In this document: positions 1 through 9,732 of the stretch, in pieces
Layout: each line of letters starts with the position of its first letter
Position numbering within the stretch: position 1 is the first letter of the stretch
Assembly: GCF_000718095.1 (NCBI RefSeq)
Contig: NZ_JOEI01000039.1
Coordinates: 1 to 46,587, forward strand
Source: Streptomyces scopuliridis RB72
GTDB taxonomy: Bacteria > Actinomycetota > Actinomycetes > Streptomycetales > Streptomycetaceae
Length of the DNA stretch: 46,587 bases
Reading direction: 5' to 3'
Notes under the pieces: model-generated
The model's input: only the letters and a program-made list of their open reading frames with translations
Databases searched by the model: none
What the model was told of the DNA's origin: nothing
Position numbers and translations under genes: made by a program

Positions 1-3000
1 TCCCACTTGCCCTCGCTCGCGGTCGCGAAGACCTCGGCGCCCAGATGGTTCGCCACCTGGATCGCCGCCATGCCGACACCACCCGCACCGGCGTGGATCA
101 GCACCTTCTCCCCGTGCCGCAGCCCGCCCAGCTCCACCAGCGCGTAGTAGGCCGTCAGGAACACCAGCGGCATCGAGGCCGCCGTCTCCCACGACCAGCC
201 GTCGGGCAGCCGGGTGAGCAGCCGCGCGTCGCCGACCACCAGCGAGCCGAAGCCGCCGGACACCAGGCCGGTGACCGGGTCGCCGGGCCGCAGGCCGGTC
301 ACGTCGGGACCCACTTCGGTCACCACGCCCGCGGCCTCGCGCCCCATGCGTCCGGCGTCGCCGGGGTACATGTCGAGGGCCTTGAGGACATCGCGGAAGT
401 TGACACCGGCGGCCCGTACGTCGATACGGACCTCGCTGCCGGTCAGCGGAGCGAGAACCTCCGGGAACGGGGCCAGGGTCAGCCCGTCCAGACTGCCCTG
501 CGTCTCACTGTCGAGCCGCCACGGCACTCCGGCCGGCGGCACCAGCCCCGTACCCGACTCCAGCCGCGCGAGCCGGCCCGCCAGGATCGCGCCGTCACGG
601 ATCGCCACCTGGGGCTCGTCCGTGCTGAGGGACCGCGCGAGTGGCGCGGCGCCGTCGTCCGTGAGGCCGAGGTCCACCAGGCCGAAGCAGCCGGGGTTCT
701 CCGTCTGCGCGGAGCGCACCAGGCCCCATACCGAGGCCGCCGCGATATCGGTGGCCTCCTCGTCACCGGCCGCCATCGCGCCCCTGGTGACGAACACCAG
801 CCGCGAGCCGGCGAACCGCTCCTCGGCCGCCCACCCCTGCGCGAGCGCCAGTACGTCGGTGGTCAGTACGTGGGCGGACTCCGCCACCCCGTCCCGGTCC
901 CCGGACACGGCGACCAGCACCACGTCCGGCACCGGGGACTCCCCCGCCGCCAGCGAGGCGAGATCGGCGTACGTCTCGACGCGCGCCCCGGAGGCCGCCA
1001 GTCCGTCGGCGAGCCCGAACGCGTCGGGCCCCACCAGCGCGACCGCCTCGGGCACATCCGTACCGGACTCCACCGGCACCGGAACCCAGTCGAGGCCGAA
1101 CAGCGCGTCCCTGGCCAGCGCGGTGTCTTCGCTCAGCTCCTCGCTCGACACCGCCCGTACGAGAAGCGAATCGACCGAGGCGACCGGCGCTCCGGAGAGA
1201 TCGGCGACCGCGATCGACACCGCGTCCCGGCCGTTGTCGGCCTGGGCGATGCGGACCCGCAGCGCGGAGGCGCCCGTCGCGTGGAGCGACACGCCCTCCC
1301 ATGAGAACGGCAGTCCTCCGTTGCCCTGCTCGCCGTCGCCCGCGAGGAGCGAGGCGTGCAGCGCGGAATCGAGCAGCGCGGGGTGCAGACCGAACGCGGC
1401 GGCGTCGCTCTCCGCGCTCTCGGGAAGGCTCACCTCGGCGAAGATCTCACCGTCACGCCGCCAGGCGGCGCGCAGGCCCTGGAACACCGGGCCGTAGGCG
1501 AAGCCCAGCTCGGCGAACCGCTCGTAGCAGCCCTCGGCTTCCAGCGCCTCGGCACCCTCCGGCGGCCATACCGTCGCGTCGAGCCCGTCGGCCGGCGTCC
1601 GGCCTCCGACCGTCAGCACACCCATGGCGTGCTGTGTCCACGACCGCTCGTCGGCACCGTCGAGCCGCGAGTGCACCGTGATCGAGCGCCGGTCCGCGTC
1701 GTCCGCGACCCCGACACGCACCTGCACCTGGACCGCGCCGCCCTCCGGCAGCACCAGCGGCGCCGCGAGCGTCAGCTCCTCGACCCGGTCGCAGCCGACC
1801 TCGTCACCGGCGCGGAACGCCAGCTCAAGCAGGGCGGTTCCCGGCAGCAGGATCCGGCCCATGACCGCGTGGTCCGCGAGCCAGGGATGGGACTGGACGG
1901 ACAGCCGACCGGTGAACAACGCGCCTTCACCCTCGGCGAGTTCGACCGCCGCGCCCAGCAACGGGTGTTCGGCGGAGCCGAGTCCGGCGGCGCGCACATC
2001 ACCGGCGGCACCGGCCTGTGAGCCGGCCGGCCAGATCCACTGATGCTGGAAGGGGTACGTGGGCACATCGACCCACGCCGCGCCGGTTCCGGCGAACACC
2101 GCCGCCCAGTCCACGGGAACGCCCCGTACGTACAGCTGTGCCAGAGCGGTCAGCGCGGCGGGCTCGCCCGCCCGGTTCTTACGGAGCAGGGGTACGGTCA
2201 CGGCGCCGTCCGGTACGGACTCCTGGGCCATAGCCGACAGCACACCGTCCGGGCCCAGCTCCAGGAACGTGCTCACGCCCTGCTCACCGAGCGTCCGTAC
2301 GCCATCCGCGAAGCGGACCGCCTCGCGGACATGCCGTACCCAGTACTCGGCCGAGCACAGCTCCTCCGCCGACGCCAGACCACCCGTCAGGTTCGACACC
2401 ACCGGGATACGCGGCGCCAATCACCACGGACGTCGGGCCGTTGACGGCCGCGATGGACACTTCGCCGGACAGCAGCGGCAGGACCTCGTCCTCCATCGCC
2501 TGCACCGCGACCATCGCACCACCGGTCGGCAGCGCCCCCATCAGCCGCGCCCGCGCCACCACCAATGTGCAGGCATCCTCCAGTGAGAACACGCCCGCCA
2601 CATGTGCCGCCGCGATCTCACCGATCGAATGACCGGCGACGAAGTCCGGGACCACACCCCACGACTCCACCAACCGGAACAGCGCCACCTCGACGGCGAA
2701 CAACGCCGGCTGGGTGAACCCCGTGTCGTTCAGCAGCTCCGCGTCCTCGCCCCACATCACCCCACGCAGCGAACGCCCCAACTCGGCGTCCAGCGCGGTC
2801 AGTACGGAGTCCAGCGCCTCCGCGAAGACCGGGAACCGGCCGTACGGACAGCAGCCGCCGCGCCTGATCCGCCAGCGCCTCGGGCGTCCGGCCCGAGAGC
2901 ACCCACGGCACCACGCCCGGCTCGACAGCCGGGACTTCGGACCCGGCGAGCACCGTTCCCCGGATGACGGTGGGCGGCTGCTCCAGGATGACGTGGGCGT

Positions 3001-6000
3001 TCGTACCGCTGATGCCGAACGACGAGACACCCGCCCGACGCGGGCGACCGGCCTCGGGCCATTCCACCGGCTCCGTCAGCAGCTCCACCGCGCCCGCCGA
3101 CCAGTCGACATGGGTCGACGGCTCGGTCACATGGAGCGTCCGCGGCAGCACCCCGTGCCGCATCGCCATCACCATCTTGATCACACCGGCGACACCGGCC
3201 GCGGCCTGCGTGTGACCGATGTTCGACTTCACCGAACCGAGCAGCAGCGGACGCTCGGGGTCGCGGTCGCGCCCGTACGTGGCCAGCAGCGCCTGCGCCT
3301 CGATCGGGTCGCCGAGCGTCGTCCCCGTACCGTGCGCCTCCACCACGTCGACATCGTCGGCCGAGAGCCCGCCGCTGGCGAGCGCCTGGCGGATCACGCG
3401 TTGCTGTGAAGGCCCGTTCGGGGCGGTGAGGCCGTTCGACGCGCCGTCCTGGTTGATCGCGCTGCCGCGCAGCAGGGCGAGCACCTGATGGCCGTTGCGC
3501 CGCGCGTCCGAGAGGCGTTCAAGCACGAGCATGCCGACGCCCTCGGACCAGGCGACGCCGTCGGCCGACTCGGAGAACGCCTTGGACCGGCCGTCGGGGG
3601 CCAGGCCGCGCGCCCGGGAGAACTCGACGAAGGTGCTCGGGGTGGACATGACGGTGACACCGCCGGCCAGCGCCAGCGAGCACTCACCGCCACGCAGCGC
3701 CTGCGCGGCGAGATGCATGCCGACCAGGGAGGAGGAGCAGGCGGTGTCCACGGTCACCGCCGGGCCTTCGAGCCCCAGAGTGTAGGAGACACGGCCGGAG
3801 GCCACGCTCGGCGCGCTGCCGTTGCCGCGGAAGGCCTCGTACTCCTCGCCCGTGAGCAGCGGGCCGTAGTCGTTGTACATGACACCGGCGAAGACACCGG
3901 TCCGGCTGTCGCGCAGTGAGACGGGGTCGATGCCGGCCCGCTCGACGGCTTCCCACGAGAGTTCGAGCAGCAGGCGCTGCTGGGAGTCGGTGGCCATCGC
4001 CTCGCGGGGCGACATCCCGAAGAAGTCCGGGTCGAACTCGCCGGCCGTGTGCAGGAATCCGCCCTCGCGGACATGGGTCCTGCCGGGGTGGTCGGGGTCC
4101 GGGTCGTAGAGCCCGTCGAGGTCCCAGCCGCGGTTGGTGGGGAAGCCTGAGATGGCGTCGCCGTCCTCCGTGACGAGCCGCCAGAGGTCTTCCGGCGAGG
4201 TCACCCCGCCCGGGTAACGGCAGGCCATGCCGACGATCGCGATGGGGTCGTCGGCGACCGGCGGCAGCGCGGCCACGGGCGCGGCGGGTGCTTCGGCCTC
4301 GGTGCCGAGCAGTTCGTCGCGCATGTGGTCGGCGAGGGCGCTCGGGGTCGGGTAGTCGAAGACCATGGTCGCGGGCAGCCGCAGGCCGGTCACGGTGTTG
4401 AGTCCGTTGCGCAGCTCGACCGCCGTCAGCGAGTCGAAGCCGAGGTCCTGGAACTGGCGGGATGCCTCGACCTCCGCGGCGTCGGCATGGCCGAGCACCT
4501 GCGCGACCTGGCCGCGTACGAGGTCGAGGAGGATCTCACGGCGTTCGGCGGCGTTCAGTCCGGTGAGCCGCTGGGCGAGGCCGCCCGCCGTCTCCGAGAC
4601 CTGTGCGGCGGCGCGCCGGCCGGGGGTGCGGATGAGGCCGCGCAGCAGGGGCGGGATCTCGCCCTGGGTACGGAGGACGGGCAGGTCGAGGCGTACGGGC
4701 GCGACGGCCGGCGCGTCGGTGGCGAGGGCGGCGTCGAAGAGCGCCACGCCCTGGTCGACGGAGAGCGGCGGCATACCCGAGCGCGCGATGCGCTCCACGT
4801 CGATGTCGGTGAGTGTGCTGGTCATGCCGACGCTCTGGGTCCAGGGGCCCCAGGCGAGGGCGAGGCCGGGCAGTCCGCCGGCGCGCCGGTGGGTGGCGAG
4901 CGCGTCCAGGAAGGCGTTTCCGGCCGCATAGTTGGCCTGGCCGGGGCTGCCGAGGGTGGCGGCGACGGAGGAGAAGAGCACGAACGCGGCCAGGTCGAGT
5001 CCGCGGGTCAGTTCATGGAGGTTCCAGGCGGCGTCGGCCTTGGGGCGCAGCACGCTGTCGAGCCGCGCCGGGGTGAGTGAGCCGATCACGCCGTCGTCGA
5101 CGACACCGGCGGTGTGGATGACGGCGGTGAGCGGGTGTGCGGCGGGGACGGCCGCCAGCAGTTCCGCGAGGGCGGTCCGGTCGGTGACATCGCAGGGGGC
5201 GACGGTCACCTGGGCGCCCTGTGCGGTGAGTTCGGCCTTGAGCGTCTCGGCGCCGTCGGCGGCGAGGCCGCGGCGGCTGACGAGCAGCAGGTGCCGTACG
5301 CCGCGCTCGGCGACCAGGTGCCGGGCGAGGACGCCGCCGAGTCCGCCCGTACCGCCGGTGATGAGGACGGTTCCCTCGGCGTCCCAGGCGGCCCGCTCCT
5401 CGGGGACGGGGACGCGGGTCAGACGGGCGGCGAGCAGTTCCCCGCCGCGCACCGCGAGGTCGGGCTCGTCGGCCGCGGCCGCGAGGGCGGAGACGAGGAT
5501 GGCCGGCACGGCCTCCGGGGGGAGTGAGGCCGTGCCGGGGTCGATGTCCAGGAGGCCGAGGCGTCCCGGATTCTCGGTCCTGGCCGTGCGTACGAGGCCG
5601 TGGACCGAGGCGGCGGCGAGGTCGTCGCCCGTCAGCGCGCCGTGGGTGACGAACACCAGGCGCGCGTCGGCGAACCGGTCCTCGTCCAGCCACCGCTGTA
5701 CGTCTCCGAGGACGCGGGCGCCGAGGGCGTGGGTCGCCGCCACGACGCCCTCGTCCGCGTCGGCGGGTGCGCCGACGGCGGCGATCAGGACCACGCCGGG
5801 GGCCGGGCCGTCCGCGGCCGCGAGCGCGGTCAGGTCGGGGTGGACCGTCACCGGGGCGCCCGCCGTACGCAGCGCGCCGGCCAGGCCGAGCGGGTCGGCG
5901 CCGATCACGGCCACCGCGTCGGGTCCGGCCGGGGCCGGGCCCTTCACCGCGGTCCACTCCACGCGGAACAGCGAGTCCCGGTGCACCGCGCCGGCCTCGT

Positions 6001-9000
6001 CGAGGCTCTCTGTGGGGACCGTGCGCGAGACGAGGGAGTCCACGGAGAGGACCGGGCCGCCCGCCGCGTCGTACACCGCGATGGAGACGGTGTCGTCGCC
6101 CGCCGGGGACAGCCGGGCGCGTACCGCCGTGGCGCCGGAGGCGATCAGTGACACGCCCTCCCAGGCGAACGGCAGTCCGCCCCGGCTGATGGCGCCGAGG
6201 TCGGTGAAGGCCGCCGCGTGCTGGGCCGCGTCGAGCAGCGCCGGGTGGAGACCGAAGGCGCTCGCGTCGGTGTCCGCGCCCTCCGGGAGGGTGACGTCGG
6301 CGTACACCTCGTCGCCGCGCCGCCAGGCGGCGCGCAGGCCCTGGAAGACGGGGCCGTAGTCGAAGCCGAGTCCGGCGAGCCGTTCGTAGCAGCCGTCGAG
6401 GTCGACGGGTTCGGCGCCGGCGGGCGGCCATACGGTGGCGTCGAAGCCGGGGTCGGGGGCGCCTGTGCCGGGGGCGACGAATCCGGTGGCGTGCTGCGAC
6501 CAGGGGAGGTCGAAGCCGTCCTCGACGCGCGAGTAGATGCCCAGCGGGCGGCGTCCCGAGGCGTCGGCGGCGCCGACGCGCACCTGAAGCTGTACGGCGC
6601 CGTGCTCGGGCAGTGCGAGCGGCGCGGCGAGGGCCAGTTCCTCGACGCGGCCGCAGTCGACCTCGTCACCGGCGCGGATGGCGAGCTCGACGAAGGCCGT
6701 CCCGGGCAGCAGGGCACGGCCGCGTACGCCGTGGTCGGCGAGCCAGGGGTGGGACTGCGTGGACAGCCGGCTGGTGAACAGCGCGCCCTCGCCGTCGGCG
6801 AGTTCGACGGCCGCGCCGAGCAGCGGGTGCCCGGCGGAGCCGAGTCCGGCGGCGCGCATGTCGCCGGCCTTGTTGAGGGTGACGGCGGGCCAGAAGCGCT
6901 GGCGCTGGAACGGGTAGGTGGGCAGGTCGACGCGGCGGGCGCCGGTGCCGTCGTAGAGCCCGGCCCAGCGCACGGTGGCGCCGCGGACGTGCACCCGCGC
7001 GAGGGCGGTGACGGCGGCCAGTTCCTCCGGGCGGTCCTTGCGCAGCAGCGGCACCATCGCCGCCCGCTCCGTCAGCGAGTCCTGGGCCATGGCGGAGAGC
7101 ACGCCGTCGGGGCCCAGCTCCAGCAGGGTGGTGACGCCGCGTCCGGTGAGGGTGCGGACGCCGTCGGCGAACCGTACGGCTTCGCGTACGTGCCGTACCC
7201 AGTAGGCGGCGGAGCACAGCTCCGCGACGTCGGCGATCCGGCCGGTCACGTTCGACACGACGGGGATCGTGGGTTCCTCGTACGTCAGGCTCTCCGCGAC
7301 GGCGCGGAACTCCGTCAGCATCGGTTCCATGAGCGGCGAGTGGAAGGCGTGCGAGACGCGCAGCCGGCTGGTCTTGCGGTCCCGTGCCTCGAAGTGCGCG
7401 GCGATGTCCTGTACGGCGCTCTCGTCACCGGCGATGACGACGGACGTGGGTCCGTTGACGGCGGCGATCGACACCCGTTCGGTGAGCCCGGTGAGCAGCG
7501 GGGCGACCTCGTCCTCGGTGGCCCGTACGGCGACCATGACGCCGCCGGCGGGCAGGGCCGCCATCAGCGAGGCGCGGGCGGCGACGAGGCGGCAGGCGTC
7601 CTCCAGCGAGAACACGCCCGCCACATGGGCGGCCGCTATTTCACCGATGGAGTGGCCGCCGACGAAGTCGGGGGTGACGCCGAGCGAGGCGACGAGGCGG
7701 TAGAGCGCGACCTCGACGGCGAAGAGGGCGGGCTGTGTCCAGCGGGTCTCGTTGAGCGGATCGGGGTCGGTGCCCCAGACGATGTCGCGCAGCGGGCGGT
7801 CGAGGTGGGTGTCGAGCGCGTCGGCGACGGCGTCGAAGGCTTGCGCGAACACCGGGAATCCGGCGTGGAGTTCGCGTCCCATGCCGAGGCGCTGGGAGCC
7901 CTGGCCGGAGAAGAGTACGGCGAGCAGGCCCTCGTCGGCGACGCCGTCGGCGAGCACGGTGGGTTCTGTGTCGGCGGTGGCGCCGGCGAGCAGGACCGAC
8001 CGGTACTCGAAGACCGAGCGGCCCGCGGCGAGGGAGTGGCCGATATCGGCGGGCCGGGTCCCGGGGTTGCGCTCGATGAAGGAGAGCAGCCGGGCGCGCT
8101 GGTCGGCCAGGGCGGCGGCGGACCGGCCGGAGAGGGCCCAGGGGATGACACCGGGCAGCGCGGAGTCCTCGGCGGGGGCGTCCTCGGTGGCCGCCGGGGC
8201 CTGTTCGAGGATCACATGCGCGTTGGTGCCGCTGACACCGAAGGAGGAGACGGCGGCGCGCCGGGCGCGGCCCGTCTCGGGCCAGGCGAGGGGCTGGTCG
8301 AGCAGTTCGATGGAGCCGGTGGTCCAGTCCACGTCGTGGGAGGGCTCGCCCACGTGCAGGCTGCGCGGCATCAGTCCGTGCCGCATCGCCATGATCATCT
8401 TGATGACACCGGCGGCGCCCGAGGCCGCCTGGGTGTGCCCGATGTTCGACTTCACCGACCCGAGCCGCAGCGGCTGTTCGCGGTCCTGGCCGTAGGTGGC
8501 CAGCAGCGCCTGCGCCTCGATCGGGTCGCCGAGGGTCGTGCCCGTACCGTGCGCCTCGACGATGTCCACCTCGGCGGGTGCCAGCCGGGCGTTCTCCAGG
8601 GCGGCGCGGATGACGCGCCGCTGTGAGGGGCCGTGGGGCGCGGACAGGCCGTTGGAGGCGCCGTCCTGGTTGATCGCGCTGCCGCGCAGGACGGCCAGGA
8701 CCGGGTGGCCGGCCCGCTGGGCGTCCGAGAGGCGTTCCAGTACGAGGACGGCGGCGCCCTCGCCCCAGCCGGTGCCGTCGGCGTCCTGGGAGAACGACTT
8801 GCAGCGGCCGTCGGCGGCCATACCGCTCTGGGCGGTGAAGGAGACGAAGGGTCCGGGCGTCGCCATCACGGACGCGCCGCCCGCAAGGGCCATGTGGCAC
8901 TCGCCGTTGCGCAGGGACTGCGCGGCCCAGTGCAGCGCCACCAGTGAGGAGGAGCAGGCGGTGTCGACGGTGACGGCGGGGCCCTCGGCGCCGAGCGTGT

Positions 9001-9565
9001 AGGAGAGCCGGCCCGAGATGACGCTCGCGGCGTGCCCGGTGGTCGAGTACAGCTCGGCGTCCTCGTCGGACGCCTTGATGACCGTGGCGTAGTCCTGCCC
9101 GGCCGTGCCGACGAACACCCCGGCCCGGCTGCCGCGCAGTGTGGCCGGGTCGATACCGGCGCGCTCCAGGGCCTCCCAGGCGACTTCCAGCAGCAGCCGC
9201 TGCTGGGGGTCCATGGCGACGGCCTCACGGGGGGAGATCCCGAAGAACCCGGGGTCGAAATCCGCCATGTCGTAGAGGAACCCGCCCTCTTGGGCGAGGC
9301 TGCGGCCGGGGCCGTCCCCGGCGAGGCGCTCCAGGTCCCAGCCGCGGTCGGCGGGGAAGCCCGCCATGACGTCGCGGCCTTCGGTGACCAGCTCCCACAG
9401 GTCCTCGGGGGAGGTGACCCCGCCGGGGTAGCGGCAGCCGATGCCGACGACGGCGATGGGCTCCTCGGCAGCCGCCACCAGCTGCTGGTTCTGCTGACGG
9501 AGCCGCTCGATCTCCTTCAGGGAGGACCGCAGCGCCTCGACGTACTTGTTGGTGGACGTGCTCAT
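1..9565 (-). CDS. nysC: NysC-type modular polyketide synthase, partial and frame-broken
   Basis: Third PKS protein of the assembly line. It receives the chain from NysB and starts the conjugated olefin region. The ATG at 9565 is preceded by GGAGAG four bases upstream. Residues 1-33 form a coiled-coil docking segment ([20 protein letters not shown]). Module 3 (KS-AT-DH-KR-ACP) is followed by KS-AT-DH-ER of a second module, which leaves the window at position 1 inside the ER. The reading frame is continuous from 9565 to about 2846, changes near 2846, changes again near 2413-2420, then stays open to position 1. Both breaks fall in the second AT and remove its GQGSQ and HAFH motifs. The family protein normally has six modules (3-8), so most of it lies outside. 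As written the gene could not make a full protein. A sequence-assembly fault is the likeliest cause; a genuine pseudogene is the alternative. Confidence 0.85.
2413..2420 (-). other. Frame break 2 in nysC AT domain
   Basis: On the minus strand the AT sequence [11 protein letters not shown] ends and the frame for [13 protein letters not shown] begins within a GGCGCC hexamer. Compared with the intact module 17 AT, about 49 residues (about 147 nt) between VVISGA and APRIP are absent, including the HAFH substrate-specificity motif. GGCGCC occurs naturally on both sides in sister modules, so the junction has microhomology of the kind seen in both deletions and misassemblies. Confidence 0.75.
2601..2845 (-). 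repeat. AT segment near-identical to one in nysJ module 16
   Basis: This 245-bp stretch aligns without gaps to 43472-43716 with about six mismatches by eye; the last 90 or so bases are identical. It encodes [20 protein letters not shown] through [14 protein letters not shown]. Most other AT copies in the window differ far more at nucleotide level, so this is recent gene conversion, recent duplication or a cross-assembled repeat. Confidence 0.85.
2846..2846 (-). other. Frame break 1 in nysC AT domain
   Basis: Downstream of this point on the minus strand (2845 to about 2601) the sequence is about 97-98% identical to 43472-43716. Upstream of it the protein reads DQARRLLS, the normal KS-AT linker. 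The roughly 70 residues that should lie between (linker end and the [13 protein letters not shown] block, judged from module 3) are missing, and the frame changes. The matching point in nysJ (43716/43717) has the same loss. Confidence 0.8.
4318..9466 (-). other. PKS module 3: KS-AT(malonyl)-DH-KR-ACP
   Basis: First module of NysC. The KS nucleophile is Cys204 (VDTACSSS), with EAHGTGT and NIGHTQ histidine motifs. The AT has [10 protein letters not shown], Ser639 in GHSIGE and the malonyl signature HAFH. The DH (about residues 909-1180) keeps the catalytic His in [11 protein letters not shown] and a DxxxH motif (DAAQH). The KR (about 1400-1580) has TGGTGGLGG, an LDD-like VDD motif and the GSPGQANY active-site region, which is B-type. 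The phosphopantetheine Ser is Ser1712 in LGFDSL. The expected outcome is a malonyl extension and a trans double bond, the first of the polyene part. Confidence 0.88.
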
Positions 9566-9606
9566 CGGACTCTCCAGATCTCTTTCAGTTCGCAGGTGCC
9601 GCGGCG

Positions 9607-9649
9607 ACCGGCGACGTCTGCCCGGCGCGACGGGGCGGACGTCGCCGGT
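9607..9649 (-). terminator. Strong hairpin in the nysB-nysC gap
   Basis: Arms 9607-9623 (ACCGGCGACGTCTGCCC) and 9633-9649 pair over 17 positions with one mismatch around a 9-base loop. It lies in the nysB-nysC leader, about 40 bases before the nysC ATG. There is no T-run after the stem on the minus strand, so it may slow, attenuate or stabilise the transcript without fully terminating it. Confidence 0.6.
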
Positions 9650-9656
9650 TGGGAGC

Positions 9657-9732
9657 TAGGGCGTGTTGCGGAAGTAGCGCCGTCCGCCCTCAGGGCGTCG
9701 CGGGCCAGGCGGGACTTTCGCGACACGCCCTA
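9657..9732. mobile_element. 76-bp MITE-like inverted-repeat element
   Basis: The ends are 19-base terminal inverted repeats: TAGGGCGTGTTGCGGAAGT at 9657-9675, and ACTTTCGCGACACGCCCTA at 9714-9732, whose complement matches it at 17 of 19 positions. The interior holds a second perfect short palindrome (CGCCCT-C-AGGGCG, 9685-9697). There is no coding capacity. From memory, similar GGGCGTGT-GCGAAAGT ends occur in dispersed short repeats of Streptomyces genomes. The right end supplies the TAG stop codon of nysB (9730-9732). It could also act as a transcript hairpin. Confidence 0.6.

Larger units (their letters stand above)
1..4255 (-). other. Second NysC module: KS-broken AT-DH-ER(partial)
   Basis: The KS is intact (Cys1943 in TACSSS). 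Past the KS-AT linker the frame jumps near 2846 into the AT at RFPVFAEAL, losing about 70 residues including GQGSQ. The AT core GHSIGE (about 2624-2650) is present. A second jump near 2413-2420 removes about 49 residues, including the region that normally carries HAFH. Beyond it the protein reads on as PVVSNLTGG, a complete-looking DH ([11 protein letters not shown], DxxxH as DSALH), then an ER N-terminus ([25 protein letters not shown], the NADPH site) up to the window edge. In nystatin the early ER belongs to module 5, so this may be module 4 KS joined to module 5 DH-ER. Confidence 0.75.

Noticed and set aside
1..600. A stand-alone zinc-type alcohol dehydrogenase/quinone reductase at the left edge
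   Set aside because: The minus-strand frame is continuous with the upstream DH of a PKS module, and [14 protein letters not shown] with [11 protein letters not shown] is the usual PKS ER.
9657..9732. A simple intrinsic terminator as the only explanation of the repeat after nysB
   Set aside because: The paired arms are exact element ends separated by 38 bases with their own inner palindrome, and one end lies in the coding frame. A mobile repeat explains this better, though it may also act on transcription.
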